From: an uncultured Pelagibacteraceae bacterium
GTDB lineage: Bacteria > Pseudomonadota > Alphaproteobacteria > Pelagibacterales > Pelagibacteraceae
Length of the DNA stretch: 64,000 nt
Assembly: GCA_902599495.1 (NCBI GenBank)
Contig: CACKFY010000001.1
Span: 1 to 64,000 of the forward strand
Direction: 5' to 3'
Below the pieces are notes generated by a model, which did no database searches, was not told the origin of the DNA, and saw only the letters and a list, made by a program, of their open reading frames with translations. This document shows positions 1-10,871 of this stretch, in pieces (positions within the stretch are counted from its first letter, which is position 1; each line of letters begins with the position of its first letter). The translations under genes and the position numbers were made by a program.

Positions 1-363
1 GAAAATTATCTATCCCAACTAAGACAAATGAAAAAAATGGGTGGCATGGGAAGTGTGATGTCTATGTTGCCTGGAGCTAATAAAATTAAACAGCAAATGG
101 AAAACTCATCGTTTGATGAAAAAATGTTGAGTGACAATGAAGCGATTATTCTTTCAATGACACCAAATGAAAGAGAAAATCCTAAAATTATAAGCGGATC
201 AAGAAAAAAAAGAATAGCAACAGGCTGTGGCTTAGATATTTCTAAAATTAATAAACTTCTTAAACAATTTAAGATGATGTCAGACATGATGAAAAAAATG
301 TCTAAAGGAAAAGGAATTCCATCAGGAAATATTCCTGATGAATTATTAAATCAACTAAAATGA
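1..363 (+). CDS. ffh: Signal recognition particle protein Ffh, C-terminal fragment
   Basis: Open at the left window edge, so only the last 120 or so residues are present. The fragment is the methionine-rich M domain, which binds SRP RNA and signal sequences: it has a KKMGGMGS segment, the LPGANKIK stretch, the conserved SMTPNERENPKIISGSRKKRIATG block, and a Met-rich end (MMSDMMKKM). The reading frame is already open at base 1, upstream of the first ATG at 28, so 28 is an internal Met. It is followed 10 bp later by rpsP, the normal alphaproteobacterial order. Confidence 0.93.
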   Translation, partial: ENYLSQLRQMKKMGGMGSVMSMLPGANKIKQQMENSSFDEKMLSDNEAIILSMTPNERENPKIISGSRKKRIATGCGLDISKINKLLKQFKMMSDMMKKMSKGKGIPSGNIPDELLNQLK

Positions 364-373
364 GAGGTAACAT

Positions 374-754
374 ATGTTAAAAATAAGACTATCAATGGGG
401 GGAGTAAGAAAAAGACCGGTATACAAAATTGTTGTAGCCGATAGTAGAGCACCTAGAGATGGAAGATTTGTAGAAAAGATTGGATTGTTTAATCCACTTC
501 TTCCGAAAGACAAGAAAGAGAGAATAAAGGTAGAAGCCGAAAGAGTAAAATATTGGATAAGCAAAGGGGCTAAGCCAACTTTAAGGGTTTCAAGAATTTT
601 AGGTGAGGCTCAGTTAATGCCAATGCCAAAACCAGGTAACAATCCTCAAAAAGCTGTTCCGAAAAAAGAAAGAAAAAAAACGGAGGAACCTAAAAAAGAA
701 GCTCCTAAACAAGAAGCAAAAAAAGAGGAACCTAAAAAAGAATGTACGCTGTAA
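374..754 (+). CDS. rpsP: 30S ribosomal protein S16 with lysine/glutamate-rich tail
   Basis: The first 80 or so residues match bS16: start MLKIRLSMGGVRKRPVYKIV, then VADSRAPRDGRFVEKIG and a GAKPT motif. A GAGG Shine-Dalgarno lies 6 bp before the ATG. The usual bS16 length is about 80-90 residues; here a low-complexity tail of about 40 residues, built of K/E/P repeats (for example EEPKKEAPKQEAKK), is added. The 3' end overlaps the trmD start by 13 bp. No rimM follows, although rimM normally sits between rpsP and trmD. Confidence 0.95.
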   Translation: MLKIRLSMGGVRKRPVYKIVVADSRAPRDGRFVEKIGLFNPLLPKDKKERIKVEAERVKYWISKGAKPTLRVSRILGEAQLMPMPKPGNNPQKAVPKKERKKTEEPKKEAPKQEAKKEEPKKECTL

Positions 755-1434
755 AAATATTTACTTTATATCCAGAGACTTTTCCCGGTCCTTTAGCTGG
801 AGGAATTTACGGAAAGGCTATGAGAAATGGCCTATGGAGTTTAAAAACTGTAAATATTAGAGACTACGCTGATGATAAACACAAAACTGTTGACGACACT
901 GTATTTGGTGGTGGAAGTGGAATGTTAATGAAGCCTGATATAGTAGCGAATTCTTTAGATAAAAATATTTCAAAGGGAGAAAAAATTTTTTATTTGTCTC
1001 CAAAAGGTAAAAAATTTAATCAAAGTTTTGCTAATTCTTTAAGTAAACAAAATGGTGTTAATTTAATCTGCGGTCATTTTGAAGGAGTAGATGATCGTTT
1101 ATTGTCTACGAGAAATATTGAGGAAATAAGCATAGGAGATTATGTTTTATCAGGCGGTGAAACCGCTGCATTTGTAATATTAGATGCTGTTTTAAGACTT
1201 ATACCAGGAGTGTTAGGAAATAAAGACTCCATAAAAGATGAAACTTTTGAAAATAGTCTTTTGGAGTACCCTCAATTTACAAAACCTAAAATTTGGGAAG
1301 GCAAAAGTGTTCCAGATGTACTATTTTCAGGTGATCATGCGAAAATTAAAAGCTGGCGTTTATCTCAATCTGAGGATATAACACGTCGCCAGAGACCTGA
1401 TCTTTGGGAAAAATATTTAAAAGAGAAAAAATAA
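742..1434 (+). CDS. trmD: tRNA (guanine-N1-)-methyltransferase TrmD
   Basis: Methylates G37 of tRNAs reading CNN codons, using SAM, to prevent +1 frameshifting. The SPOUT knot signatures are visible: [12 protein letters not shown] near residue 55, [13 protein letters not shown] near 110, and [15 protein letters not shown] near 130, followed by YPQFTKP and [11 protein letters not shown] in the C-terminal domain. The 230 residues match the family. The start lies inside rpsP and the stop overlaps the rplS ATG (TAATG), so rpsP, trmD and rplS are probably translationally coupled. Confidence 0.96.
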   Translation: MYAVKIFTLYPETFPGPLAGGIYGKAMRNGLWSLKTVNIRDYADDKHKTVDDTVFGGGSGMLMKPDIVANSLDKNISKGEKIFYLSPKGKKFNQSFANSLSKQNGVNLICGHFEGVDDRLLSTRNIEEISIGDYVLSGGETAAFVILDAVLRLIPGVLGNKDSIKDETFENSLLEYPQFTKPKIWEGKSVPDVLFSGDHAKIKSWRLSQSEDITRRQRPDLWEKYLKEKK

Positions 1435-1964
1435 TGAAAAATATAGAAGACATAAATAGAGAATCTGTAAAAAAAATACTTTCTTCAAAAAAGATAGCTG
1501 AGTTTTCTCCTGGAGATACAATTAAAGTAGGCGTAAAAATCATTGAAGGTAAAAGAGAAAGAATTCAATATTTTGAAGGTGTTTGTATAGCAAAAAAAAA
1601 TAGAGATATAAATTCTTCATTTACAGTAAGAAAAATATCTTTTGGAGAAGGTGTAGAGAGAACCTTTGCACTTTATAGTCCAAATGTAAGTTCTATAAAA
1701 ATTGTCAGATCTGGAAAAGTAAGAAGAGCAAAACTATATTATTTAAGAGACAGAAAAGGAAAATCAGCAAGGATAGCTGAAAAAATAAAAAAAAAGATTG
1801 GTATCGACATCGCACCAGAGCCTAAACAAGCTATTGAGAATGTAGCGTCGGACGATAAAATCAAAAAAGAAACATCAACTGACGAAAAAAAAACTGAAGT
1901 ATCAAAAGTTAAAAAACAGACTTCTGATAAAAAATTGGAAGCTGAGAATAAACCAAAAAAATAA
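1434..1964 (+). CDS. rplS: 50S ribosomal protein L19 with charged C-terminal tail
   Basis: bL19 core in residues 1-115, with [47 protein letters not shown] and [21 protein letters not shown] take the ATG at 1434 ([11 protein letters not shown]), which overlaps the trmD stop; an in-frame ATG 30 bp upstream (1404) lies inside trmD and would add residues not seen in the family. About 55 C-terminal residues form a low-complexity K/E/T tail beyond the normal end, as also seen in rpsP of this operon. Confidence 0.95.
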   Translation: MKNIEDINRESVKKILSSKKIAEFSPGDTIKVGVKIIEGKRERIQYFEGVCIAKKNRDINSSFTVRKISFGEGVERTFALYSPNVSSIKIVRSGKVRRAKLYYLRDRKGKSARIAEKIKKKIGIDIAPEPKQAIENVASDDKIKKETSTDEKKTEVSKVKKQTSDKKLEAENKPKK

Positions 1965-1973
1965 TATTCTCAT

Positions 1974-3374
1974 ATGTCAAAAACACTCTACGATAAAATT
2001 TGGGATGACCACCTTGTTCACGAAGACAATGATGGAACAGCTTTACTTTATGTTGATAGACATCTTGTTCATGAGGTCACTAGTCCCCAAGCTTTTGAAG
2101 GATTAAGAATTCAAGGCAGAAAAGTTAGAAAACCAAAACTTACTTTAGCTGTTCCAGATCACAATGTTCCAACTACTGATAGATCAAAAGGTATATCTGA
2201 CAAGCAATCTAAAATTCAAGTTGATACTTTAAGAAATAATTGTAAAGAATTTGGAATAAATTTATTTGATGTGAATGATAAGCGACAAGGGATAGTTCAT
2301 ATTATTGGACCAGAGCAAGGTTTTACACAACCAGGGACAGTAATCGTATGTGGAGATAGCCACACAGCTACCCACGGAGCTTTTGGTTCCCTTGCATTTG
2401 GAATAGGCACTTCTGAAGTGGAGCATGTATTAGCTACTCAAACTTTAATTCAAAAAAAATCTAAAAATTTTAGAGTAAATGTGAACGGAAGTTTACCGGC
2501 AGGAGTTACATCAAAGGATGTTATCCTTAAAATAATCGGAACAATCGGAACTGCAGGTGGAACAGGTTATGTAATTGAATTTGCTGGTGAAGTAATAAGA
2601 AATTTAAGCGTAGAACAACGTATGACTATATGCAATATGACTATAGAAGCTGGTGCCAGAGCAGGATTAATATCTCCAGATAATAAAACTATTGAGTACT
2701 TTAAAGATAGACCGATGTCTCCAAAAGGTGAGAACTGGACGAAAGCAGTTGCACATTGGAAAAAACTTTTTTCTGATAGCGATGCAAAGTTTGATAAGGA
2801 AGTAAACATTGATGCAAAAGACATTGAACCATTAGTTACATGGGGAACATCTCCGCAGGACGTCTCCCCAATTACTGGAGAGGTGCCAGATCCAGAAAAA
2901 GAAAAAGATAAAGATAGAAGAACAGCAATGTACAGATCCTTAGAATACATGGGTTTAAAACCTAAAATGAAAATCTCTGATATAAAAGTAGATAAGATCT
3001 TTATTGGCAGTTGTACAAATGGAAGAATAGAAGATCTAAGGCTGGCTGCAAAACTATTAAAAGGAAAGAAAATAGCAAGCGATGTAAGCGCAATGGTTGT
3101 TCCAGGATCGGGATTAGTTAAAAAACAAGCCGAAGAAGAAGGTATTGATAAAGTTTTTAAAAATGCAGGATTTGAATGGAGAGAACCAGGATGTTCTATG
3201 TGTTTAGGAATGAATGAAGATCAGCTTTCATCAAAAGAAAGATGCGCATCAACTTCAAATAGAAATTTTGAAGGAAGACAAGGAAGAGGCGGTAGAACTC
3301 ATCTTGTGAGCCCAGGTATGGCTGTAGCTGCAGCAATAAAGGGCTATTTAGCTGACGTAAGAGAAATTAATTAA
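1974..3374 (+). CDS. leuC: 3-isopropylmalate dehydratase large subunit
   Basis: With LeuD it isomerises 2-isopropylmalate to 3-isopropylmalate in leucine synthesis. The aconitase-fold iron-sulfur ligands are present: a Cys in [14 protein letters not shown] near residue 347 and two more in [12 protein letters not shown] near 407-410. The conserved [13 protein letters not shown] block is near 125. The 466 residues are typical. It starts 9 bp after rplS and its stop is directly followed by the leuD ATG. Confidence 0.97.
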   Translation: MSKTLYDKIWDDHLVHEDNDGTALLYVDRHLVHEVTSPQAFEGLRIQGRKVRKPKLTLAVPDHNVPTTDRSKGISDKQSKIQVDTLRNNCKEFGINLFDVNDKRQGIVHIIGPEQGFTQPGTVIVCGDSHTATHGAFGSLAFGIGTSEVEHVLATQTLIQKKSKNFRVNVNGSLPAGVTSKDVILKIIGTIGTAGGTGYVIEFAGEVIRNLSVEQRMTICNMTIEAGARAGLISPDNKTIEYFKDRPMSPKGENWTKAVAHWKKLFSDSDAKFDKEVNIDAKDIEPLVTWGTSPQDVSPITGEVPDPEKEKDKDRRTAMYRSLEYMGLKPKMKISDIKVDKIFIGSCTNGRIEDLRLAAKLLKGKKIASDVSAMVVPGSGLVKKQAEEEGIDKVFKNAGFEWREPGCSMCLGMNEDQLSSKERCASTSNRNFEGRQGRGGRTHLVSPGMAVAAAIKGYLADVREIN

Positions 3375-3971
3375 ATGGAAAAATTTGTTAAATTAAAAAG
3401 TATACCTGCACATATTCCTTTAATGAATATAGATACTGACATGATAATTCCTAAGCAGTTTTTAAAAACTATTAAAAGAACTGGTTTAGGAAAAAGTCTA
3501 TTCTATGAAATGAGATATGATGAAAGTGGCAAATTAATCAATAAATTTATATTAAATAATGATCCATATTCAAAATCAAAAATTCTCTTAGCTGGAAAAA
3601 ATTTTGGCTGCGGCTCTTCAAGAGAACACGCCCCATGGGCCTTACTCGACTTTGGTATAAGATGCGTAATAAGCCCTAGTTTTGCTGATATCTTTTATAA
3701 TAACTGTTTTAACAATGGTATTCTTCCTATAATTATTGACGAAAAATCAATTCAAGAATTATCTGAATATTCTGAAAGAAAAGAAGAGATCGAAGTTGAT
3801 TTAAATGAGCAGGTGATTCTTTATGGTAATAAGAAATTGACATTTGATATAGAGCCAGCGAAGAAAAAAAGACTTTTAGAAGGTTTAGATAATATAGGCC
3901 TCTCACTTAAAAAAATACCTAATATAGAAAAATTTGAAAATTCTATGAATAAAACAAAACCTTGGATTTAA
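3375..3971 (+). CDS. leuD: 3-isopropylmalate dehydratase small subunit
   Basis: Swivel-domain partner of LeuC. It shows IDTDMIIPKQFLK near the N-terminus and the family block GCGSSREHAPWALLDFG near residue 78, which shapes the substrate pocket. The 198 residues are the usual bacterial length. The start codon follows the leuC stop with no gap, and leuB begins 3 bp after its stop. Confidence 0.96.
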   Translation: MEKFVKLKSIPAHIPLMNIDTDMIIPKQFLKTIKRTGLGKSLFYEMRYDESGKLINKFILNNDPYSKSKILLAGKNFGCGSSREHAPWALLDFGIRCVISPSFADIFYNNCFNNGILPIIIDEKSIQELSEYSERKEEIEVDLNEQVILYGNKKLTFDIEPAKKKRLLEGLDNIGLSLKKIPNIEKFENSMNKTKPWI

Positions 3972-3974
3972 ATA

Positions 3975-5081
3975 ATGGCAATATCTAACACTAGAAAATT
4001 ATTATTATTACCTGGAGATGGAATTGGACCCGAGGTAGTAAGAGAAGTAAAGAAAATAATTGAATGGCTAAATAAAAATAAATCCTTAGACTTTAAAATT
4101 GAAGAAGAACTAATCGGGGGTGCATCGATAGATGCGCACAAAATTCCTATCACAGATGAAGTTTTTTATAAATCTTTAGAGTGTGATGCAGTTATATTAG
4201 GGGCATGTGGAGGACCAAAGTGGGATAAATTAGAATTTTCAAAAAAACCTGAGAGAGCTCTTTTAAAATTGAGGAAAGAGTTAAAATTATTTGCAAATTT
4301 AAGACCAGCAATTTGTTTTGAACAACTGGTTGACTCTTCTACTTTAAAACCTGAAATAGTTTCAGGATTAGATATTATGATTGTAAGAGAACTTACAGGA
4401 GGTATATATTTTGGTGAACCACGTGGTATAGAGCCAATTAAGAACAATGAGCGCAAAGGAATTAATACTCATACGTATACTACTACTGAAATCAAAAGAA
4501 TAGCTAAAGTGGCGTTTGATCTTGCTAAGAAAAGAAAAAACAAAGTAACTTCGTGCGAAAAATCAAATGTAATGGAGGCTGGGGTCTTATGGCGAGAAGA
4601 AGTTCAAGATTTAAAAGATAAAGAATATAACAACGTTGAATTAGAGCACATGTTAGCAGATAACTGTGCCATGCAGTTATTGAGAAATCCAAAACAATTT
4701 GACGTAATTTTAGCCGATAATCTATTTGGAGACATGCTATCAGACGAGGCGGCTATGTTAACTGGTTCTTTAGGTCTTCTTCCATCTGCTTCCTTAGGCT
4801 CAAAAGATAAAAATGGAAAGCTGAGATCACTCTATGAACCTGTTCATGGATCGGCCCCAGATATAGCTGGAAAAAACGTTGCTAATCCGATCGCAACAGT
4901 TCTTAGTTTGTCAATGGCTCTAAGATATTCCTTGGATTTAGATAGAGAGGCTGATTTATTAGATCAAGCTGTTCAAAAAGTTTTAAATGACGGTCTCAGA
5001 ACAAAGGATATTGCATCTAAAGGCAAGAAAGAAGTCACCACTTCTCAGATGGGTGATGCAATTATATCAAAATTAAATTAA
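3975..5081 (+). CDS. leuB: 3-isopropylmalate dehydrogenase
   Basis: NAD-dependent oxidative decarboxylation of 3-isopropylmalate, the third committed step of leucine synthesis. It shows [12 protein letters not shown] at the N-terminus, [15 protein letters not shown] near residue 137, [16 protein letters not shown] for metal binding near 245, and the NAD-binding [14 protein letters not shown] near 287. The 368 residues match LeuB rather than isocitrate dehydrogenase. Third gene of a leuCDB run with almost no spacing. Confidence 0.96.
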   Translation: MAISNTRKLLLLPGDGIGPEVVREVKKIIEWLNKNKSLDFKIEEELIGGASIDAHKIPITDEVFYKSLECDAVILGACGGPKWDKLEFSKKPERALLKLRKELKLFANLRPAICFEQLVDSSTLKPEIVSGLDIMIVRELTGGIYFGEPRGIEPIKNNERKGINTHTYTTTEIKRIAKVAFDLAKKRKNKVTSCEKSNVMEAGVLWREEVQDLKDKEYNNVELEHMLADNCAMQLLRNPKQFDVILADNLFGDMLSDEAAMLTGSLGLLPSASLGSKDKNGKLRSLYEPVHGSAPDIAGKNVANPIATVLSLSMALRYSLDLDREADLLDQAVQKVLNDGLRTKDIASKGKKEVTTSQMGDAIISKLN

Positions 5082-5091
5082 TATTAACAAA

Positions 5092-6090
5092 ATGAAATTT
5101 GCAATTATTGGTGCTACGGGAAACGTAGGAAGAAAAACGATTGATATTTTAGAAAAGTCTAAATTAGACATTGAAGAATTACATTTAGTAGCCTCAAAAA
5201 ACAGTTTAGGAAAAAAAATAAAATTTAAAAGCAATGACTTAAATGTAGTTGCTTTAGAAAATTTTGATTTTGAAAAAGCAGATATAACTTTTTTTGCTGC
5301 AGGAAGTTCTATTGCAGAAAAATACGCAAAAGATGCCTCTCATAAAACTATTGTAATCGATAATTCAAAATTTTTTAGAATGGATAAAAATGTCCCCCTT
5401 ATTGTACCCGAGGTGAATTCGGAAGATATAAAAAAACACAAAAATATTATAGCAAATCCAAATTGCTCTACTATTCAAATGGTTTTGGCGCTTAATCCAC
5501 TGCACCAAAAATTTAATATTAAAAGGGTAGTAGTTTCAACATATCAAGCTGTTTCTGGGGCGGGAAAAGCTGCAATGGATGAACTTATGAGTCAGACAAA
5601 AGATTTTTTAGAAAAAAAAAAAATTAAATCAAAAAACTTTACTAAACAAATAGCTTTTAATTTAATTCCTCATATAGATGTATTTGTAGAAGACGGATAC
5701 ACCAAAGAGGAATGGAAAATGGAAAATGAAACTAAAAAAATATTAAGTGAAAAGATAAAAGTTTCTGCAACTTGCGTAAGAGTTCCAGTTATTACATCGC
5801 ACTCTGAGTCAGTAAATGTAGAATTTGAAAAAAATTATAATATTGATGAAGTTAAAAAATTATTAAGCGAGACCTCAGGTTGTAAACTTGTTGATGAACA
5901 TGTTGATGGAGGTTATATAACTCCACTCGAAGCTCAGGATGATTTTAAAACTTATATATCTAGAGTGAGAAAAGACAGGTCTAATGAAAAAGCAATTAAT
6001 ATGTGGATAGTTTCAGATAATCTTTTGAAAGGAGCGGCACTTAATTCAGTGCAAATTGCAGAAACATTAGTAAAGTACGGTATTAAATAA
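5092..6090 (+). CDS. asd: Aspartate-semialdehyde dehydrogenase
   Basis: Reduces aspartyl phosphate to aspartate semialdehyde, the branch point to Lys, Met, Thr and diaminopimelate. The N-terminal NADP fold reads IGATGNVG; the catalytic Cys is in ANPNCSTIQMV near residue 124, followed by STYQAVSGAG; a His-containing RVPVITSHSESVNVEF segment lies near 225. The 332 residues are typical. It links functionally to lysA (42937) and metX (38844) elsewhere in the window. Confidence 0.95.
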   Translation: MKFAIIGATGNVGRKTIDILEKSKLDIEELHLVASKNSLGKKIKFKSNDLNVVALENFDFEKADITFFAAGSSIAEKYAKDASHKTIVIDNSKFFRMDKNVPLIVPEVNSEDIKKHKNIIANPNCSTIQMVLALNPLHQKFNIKRVVVSTYQAVSGAGKAAMDELMSQTKDFLEKKKIKSKNFTKQIAFNLIPHIDVFVEDGYTKEEWKMENETKKILSEKIKVSATCVRVPVITSHSESVNVEFEKNYNIDEVKKLLSETSGCKLVDEHVDGGYITPLEAQDDFKTYISRVRKDRSNEKAINMWIVSDNLLKGAALNSVQIAETLVKYGIK

Positions 6091-6097
6091 AATTTTT

Positions 6098-6475
6098 ATG
6101 GAATACGATAAAAATCCTTTAACACCACATTTGCAAATATATAAATGGCAAATTTCATCTTTGTTGTCTATTACTCATAGAATAACAGGTGTGATTAACG
6201 CTTTAGCTATTAGTTTAATATGCATTTGGTTTTTATTTACAATTAATAATGAAAAGATTTTATTTGAAAATATTTTAAATAGTTTTTTTGGAAAATTTAT
6301 ATCTATTTCATTATGTTGGACATTTAGTTTCCATATACTAAATGAAATTAGGCATTTAATTTGGGATGCAGGTTATGGATTTGATCTAAAAATTACAAAA
6401 ATTACCGGTTACGCAACCTTAATTTTATCTTTTTTACTTGCAATCATTATTTATTTTTTGGGAGTGAGTCTTTAA
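6098..6475 (+). CDS. sdhC: Succinate dehydrogenase cytochrome b556 subunit
   Basis: Membrane anchor of complex II, binding haem b and ubiquinone. It has the SdhC signature NPLTPHLQIYKW at the N-terminus, SITHRITGVINAL near residue 26, and a haem-ligand region around FHILNEIRHLIWDAG near 85. Three hydrophobic helices fit the 125 residues. It begins 7 bp after asd and heads the sdhCDAB cluster. Confidence 0.93.
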   Translation: MEYDKNPLTPHLQIYKWQISSLLSITHRITGVINALAISLICIWFLFTINNEKILFENILNSFFGKFISISLCWTFSFHILNEIRHLIWDAGYGFDLKITKITGYATLILSFLLAIIIYFLGVSL

Positions 6476-6477
6476 CT

Positions 6478-6801
6478 ATGAATAAATCAACAAAAAAATG
6501 GTTACTTATTAAGTTCAGTTCTTTGTTTCTAATCCCATTTATGGCGTGGTTTATTATTAATTTTGTTTCTATCATAAATAATGATTACAATAGTTTAATT
6601 GCTTTTTTAAGTGAGCGACCATCAAAAATTTTGTTCTCAATTTTTGTTTTTTTATCCCTTTTTTTCTATTCTTTAACAATAAGTGAGATTTTTGAGGATT
6701 ATATGAGCAATGAAAAAATCAAAAATGTCGCAAATAAGTTAGTATTTATTTTTGCTATACTATTGTCTTTAGGAACTATAATAACCATTTATAATTTATA
6801 A
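6478..6801 (+). CDS. sdhD: Succinate dehydrogenase membrane anchor subunit
   Basis: Short hydrophobic protein of 107 residues with three predicted helices, placed between sdhC (2 bp gap) and sdhA (1 bp gap). Sequence conservation in SdhD is low, so the call rests mainly on position, size and topology; the [20 protein letters not shown] start is SdhD-like. Expected role: second quinone- and haem-binding anchor of complex II. Confidence 0.85.
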   Translation: MNKSTKKWLLIKFSSLFLIPFMAWFIINFVSIINNDYNSLIAFLSERPSKILFSIFVFLSLFFYSLTISEIFEDYMSNEKIKNVANKLVFIFAILLSLGTIITIYNL

Positions 6802-6802
6802 T

Positions 6803-8578
6803 ATGAAAAGCTACAAAATTATCGATCATGAATACGACGTTGTTGTCTTAGGAGCTGGAGGCTCTGGTTTAAGAGCAGCCGTAGGTTTATCAGAGGCAGG
6901 TCTTAAGACAGCATGTATTTCAAAAGTATTCCCGACTAGGAGCCATACTTCTGCAGCTCAAGGTGGAATTTCAGCAGCGCTGGGTAATATGGGCGAAGAT
7001 GACTGGAGATGGCATATGTATGATACTGTAAAAGGTTCTGACTGGTTAGGAGATCAGGATGCAATCGAATACCTCTGTAAAGAGGCCCCAAAAGCTGTAA
7101 AAGAACTGGATAAGTATGGTGTTCCATTTAGTAGGACTGAAGATGGAAAAATATATCAAAGACCTTTTGGAGGAATGACTAAAAATTATGGCAATGGAAC
7201 GGTTCAAAGAACTTGCGCAGCGGCAGATAGAACTGGTCATGCTATTTTACATACTTTATACGGACAAGCATTAAAACATAACACAGAATTTTTTATTGAG
7301 TACTTTGCATTGGATTTAATTATGAAAAATGGTGAATGCAAGGGACTGATAGCTTGGAATTTGAATGATGGCACAATTCATAGATTTAAATCTCACATAA
7401 CAATAATTGCGACTGGAGGTTACGGAAAAATTTATTATTCAGCTACATCTGCTCATACATGCACAGGAGACGGAAATGGAATGGTCTTAAGAGCAGGATT
7501 GCCATTACAAGATATGGAATTTGTTCAGTTTCACCCTACAGGAATATATGGAGTTGGATGCCTTATATCAGAGGGAGTAAGAGGAGAAGGAGGGTTTTTA
7601 TTAAATTCTAAGGGTGAAAGATTCATGGAAAGATATGCACCAAATGCAAAAGATCTTGCTTCGAGAGATGTTGTTAGCAGATCTATAGCAATCGAAATAA
7701 ACGAGGGACGTGGAGTTGGGAAAGAAAAAGATCATGTACATCTCCATTTAGATCATTTAGATCCCAAAGTGATTGATGATAGACTACCAGGTATAGCAGA
7801 GTCTGCAAAAACGTTTTCAGGTGTTGACGTTACGAAAGATCCAATACCAGTTGTTCCCACAGTCCATTATAATATGGGAGGAATTCCTACAAATTATAAA
7901 GCAGAAGTTTTAACTTTAAATGGATCTGAAAAAACAGTGCCTGGTCTTATGGCTATTGGTGAAGCAGCATGTGTTTCGGTCCACGGAGCGAATAGATTAG
8001 GATCAAATTCATTAATAGATCTTGTGGTATTTGGAAAGGCTGCTGCTAAAAGAGCTGCAGAACTTGTTAAACCCAACACACCACACGAAGAAACCCCACA
8101 AAGTGAAACAGAAAAATGTTTGGATAGATTTGATAAAATTAGAAATTCAAAAGGTGAGACGAGTACTTCTCAACTTAGATTGTCGATGCAGAAAACAATG
8201 CAAAGCAAATGTGCAGTTTTTAGGACTGAAAAAACCTTAAAAGAGGGAGCAGACGAAATTAGAAAACCATTTGAAGGCTTAGAAGATATATCTGTTAAAG
8301 ATAAATCTCTTTTATTTAATACCGATCTTGTAGAGTCCCTAGAATTTGATAATCTAATTAGACAAGCTATGACAACTATGGACTCAGCATATCATAGAAA
8401 AGAGAGCAGAGGTGCTCATGCCAGAGAAGATTTCTCAAAAAGAGACGACAAAAAATTTATGAAACACACTTTAGCATGGCAGGATGGTAAAGAGGTAAAA
8501 GTCAAGTACAGAGATGTACATGCAAAAACACTGACAAACGATGTTCAATACTTCCCTCCAAAAGAGAGAGTATACTAA
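6803..8578 (+). CDS. sdhA: Succinate dehydrogenase flavoprotein subunit
   Basis: Oxidises succinate to fumarate. The FAD-binding [13 protein letters not shown] is near residue 17, and the covalent-FAD histidine is His48 in [12 protein letters not shown]. The active-site [13 protein letters not shown] and GVRGEGG segments are near 245-260, and [18 protein letters not shown] is near 395. The 591 residues are normal. The stop overlaps the sdhB start by one base. Confidence 0.97.
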   Translation: MKSYKIIDHEYDVVVLGAGGSGLRAAVGLSEAGLKTACISKVFPTRSHTSAAQGGISAALGNMGEDDWRWHMYDTVKGSDWLGDQDAIEYLCKEAPKAVKELDKYGVPFSRTEDGKIYQRPFGGMTKNYGNGTVQRTCAAADRTGHAILHTLYGQALKHNTEFFIEYFALDLIMKNGECKGLIAWNLNDGTIHRFKSHITIIATGGYGKIYYSATSAHTCTGDGNGMVLRAGLPLQDMEFVQFHPTGIYGVGCLISEGVRGEGGFLLNSKGERFMERYAPNAKDLASRDVVSRSIAIEINEGRGVGKEKDHVHLHLDHLDPKVIDDRLPGIAESAKTFSGVDVTKDPIPVVPTVHYNMGGIPTNYKAEVLTLNGSEKTVPGLMAIGEAACVSVHGANRLGSNSLIDLVVFGKAAAKRAAELVKPNTPHEETPQSETEKCLDRFDKIRNSKGETSTSQLRLSMQKTMQSKCAVFRTEKTLKEGADEIRKPFEGLEDISVKDKSLLFNTDLVESLEFDNLIRQAMTTMDSAYHRKESRGAHAREDFSKRDDKKFMKHTLAWQDGKEVKVKYRDVHAKTLTNDVQYFPPKERVY

Positions 8579-9354
8579 TGGCTGAGTTTTCTCTTCCAAA
8601 TAATTCAAAAATTTTAAAGGGAACATATTATAAAGACAAAACTGGCTCCAAAAATATCAAAAAAGTAAATGTTTATAGGTGGAACCCTGACGATGGAAAA
8701 AATCCACGAATAGACACATTTGAAGTAGATATGGATGATTGTGGACCAAAAGTTTTAGATATTCTTTTTAAAATTAAAAATGAAATAGACTCGTCCTTAA
8801 CTTTTAGAAGATCTTGTGCCCATGGAGTATGTGGCTCTTGTGCTATGAATGTAGATGGAATCAACACTCTTTCATGTATTAAATCTCATAGTGACATTAA
8901 AGGTGAGTTAAATATTTATCCCCTACCACATTTAAAAGTAATAAAAGATCTAATTGGAGACCTAAGTAATTTATATAAGCAATATGAGTCTATTCAACCA
9001 TGGTTAAAGACCTCAAAAACAGACACAGAAAAACAAGAAATTTTACAATCCCAAAATGACAGAGCTAAACTCGATGGATACTATGAGTGTATTCTATGTG
9101 CCTGCTGCTCTACATCGTGTCCAAGTTACTGGTGGAATGGTGACAAATATTTAGGCCCCGCGGTATTGCTACAAGCCTATAGATGGATAAGCGACAGCAG
9201 AGACGAAGAGAAAAAAGAAAGATTAAAGAAAGTTGCTGATGAATTAAAATTATATAGATGCCACACTATTATGAATTGTACTAATTCATGTCCCAAGGGC
9301 CTTAACCCAGCCAAGGCAATTGGATCTATAAAAAAAATGCTTGCAACAAGCTAA
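8578..9354 (+). CDS. sdhB: Succinate dehydrogenase iron-sulfur subunit
   Basis: Carries electrons from SdhA to the quinone site through three clusters. The ligands are visible: [16 protein letters not shown] plus a later Cys for the [2Fe-2S] cluster; [16 protein letters not shown] and [17 protein letters not shown] for the [4Fe-4S] and [3Fe-4S] clusters. The 258 residues match the family. Its start codon overlaps the sdhA stop. Confidence 0.97.
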   Translation: MAEFSLPNNSKILKGTYYKDKTGSKNIKKVNVYRWNPDDGKNPRIDTFEVDMDDCGPKVLDILFKIKNEIDSSLTFRRSCAHGVCGSCAMNVDGINTLSCIKSHSDIKGELNIYPLPHLKVIKDLIGDLSNLYKQYESIQPWLKTSKTDTEKQEILQSQNDRAKLDGYYECILCACCSTSCPSYWWNGDKYLGPAVLLQAYRWISDSRDEEKKERLKKVADELKLYRCHTIMNCTNSCPKGLNPAKAIGSIKKMLATS

Positions 9355-9375
9355 AACCTTATTTATTCAAAGACT

Positions 9376-10869
9376 ATGAAAATAATTGAACATTTCATAG
9401 AAGGAAAACATTACTCTGGCAATTCAAAAAAATTTTCACCTGTTTATAATCCAGCTACCGGAGAAGAAACTGCAAAAGTCAAACTAGGGAATTCAGAAGA
9501 TTTAAATAAAGCTGTAGATATTTCAAAAAACGCTTTCCCAACTTGGTCTAATACTCCTCCAATACAAAGAGCTAGAGTATTATTTAAGTTTAAAGAGTTA
9601 ATTGAAAAAAATGCGGACGAATTAATTAAAATAATTGTTTCTGAACATGGAAAAGTTTACGAAGATGCAAAAGGTTCGCTAATCAGGGGGTTAGAGGTTG
9701 TTGAATATGCTTGTGGAATTCCTCAAATGTTAAAAGGAGAGTTTACAGAAAATGTTGGAAAAAATGTAGATAGCTGGTCACTTAGACAACCTTTAGGAGT
9801 TTGCGCTGGTATAACTCCTTTTAATTTTCCAGCAATGGTACCTATGTGGATGTTTCCTATGGCAATAGCATGTGGGAATACTTTTATTTTGAAACCATCT
9901 GAAAAAGATCCTTCTTGCTCAATTAAATTAGCAGAATTATTTAACGAAGCGGGATTACCAAAAGGAGTTTTTAACATAGTTAATGGAGACAAAGATGTAG
10001 TAGATGCAATTATAAGCAACAAAAACATTTCAGCAGTAAGCTTTGTAGGATCAACTCCTATAGCTAAATATATTTATGAAAATTGTGCTAAAAATGAAAA
10101 AAGAGTTCAAGCCCTTGGAGGAGCGAAAAATCATTGTGTAGTAATGCCAGACTGTGATCTTGATCAGGCTGTAAATGGTTTAATGGGTGCTGCTTATGGA
10201 TCTGCAGGTGAAAGATGTATGGCTCAGTCCGTTGCAGTTGCTGTAGGTAATGTTGGTGATCAACTTGTAAAAAATTTGAAAACAAAAGTAGAAACTTTAA
10301 AAGTTGGTCCAGGAATGGATAAAAATTCAGAGATGGGTCCCCTGATTACAAAAGAGCACTTGGCAAAGGTAAAAGGTTATGTAGATATTGGAGTAAAAGA
10401 GGGAGCTGAGCTTGTAGTTGATGGCAGAAATTTGAAATTACAAGGGTATGAAAAAGGTTATTTTATGGGTGGATGCTTATTTGATAAAGTTAATAAAGAT
10501 ATGAAAATTTATAAAGAAGAAATATTTGGACCAGTTCTTTCGGTAGTAAGAGCAGAGAATTTTGACGAAGCTTTAGCTCTAGTAAATAATCATGAGTACG
10601 GCAATGGTGTAAGTATATTTACAAGAGATGGAGATGTAGGTAGAACTTTTTCAAGTAAAGTGAAAATAGGTATGGTTGGCATAAATATACCTATACCAGT
10701 GCCAATGGCTTTCCATAGTTTTGGTGGGTGGAAAAGATCTTTATTTGGAGATCAGCACATGCATGGTCCTGAAGGAGTGAGATTTTATACAAAATTAAAA
10801 ACAATTACGTCTCGTTGGCCAGATGGACTAAAATCTGACCCAGAATTTATAATGCCAACAATGAAATAA
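9376..10869 (+). CDS. mmsA: CoA-acylating methylmalonate-semialdehyde dehydrogenase
   Basis: Aldehyde dehydrogenase fold of 497 residues. The catalytic Cys is in [12 protein letters not shown] near residue 282; [23 protein letters not shown] near 140 and the C-terminal [25 protein letters not shown] are MmsA signatures. The family converts methylmalonate or malonate semialdehyde to propionyl- or acetyl-CoA with NAD. It lies between sdhB and mdh, 2 bp before mdh, so I infer it is co-expressed with the TCA genes. The in vivo substrate (valine, beta-alanine, inositol or 3-hydroxypropionate route) cannot be told from sequence. Confidence 0.92.
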   Translation: MKIIEHFIEGKHYSGNSKKFSPVYNPATGEETAKVKLGNSEDLNKAVDISKNAFPTWSNTPPIQRARVLFKFKELIEKNADELIKIIVSEHGKVYEDAKGSLIRGLEVVEYACGIPQMLKGEFTENVGKNVDSWSLRQPLGVCAGITPFNFPAMVPMWMFPMAIACGNTFILKPSEKDPSCSIKLAELFNEAGLPKGVFNIVNGDKDVVDAIISNKNISAVSFVGSTPIAKYIYENCAKNEKRVQALGGAKNHCVVMPDCDLDQAVNGLMGAAYGSAGERCMAQSVAVAVGNVGDQLVKNLKTKVETLKVGPGMDKNSEMGPLITKEHLAKVKGYVDIGVKEGAELVVDGRNLKLQGYEKGYFMGGCLFDKVNKDMKIYKEEIFGPVLSVVRAENFDEALALVNNHEYGNGVSIFTRDGDVGRTFSSKVKIGMVGINIPIPVPMAFHSFGGWKRSLFGDQHMHGPEGVRFYTKLKTITSRWPDGLKSDPEFIMPTMK

Positions 10870-10871
10870 AA

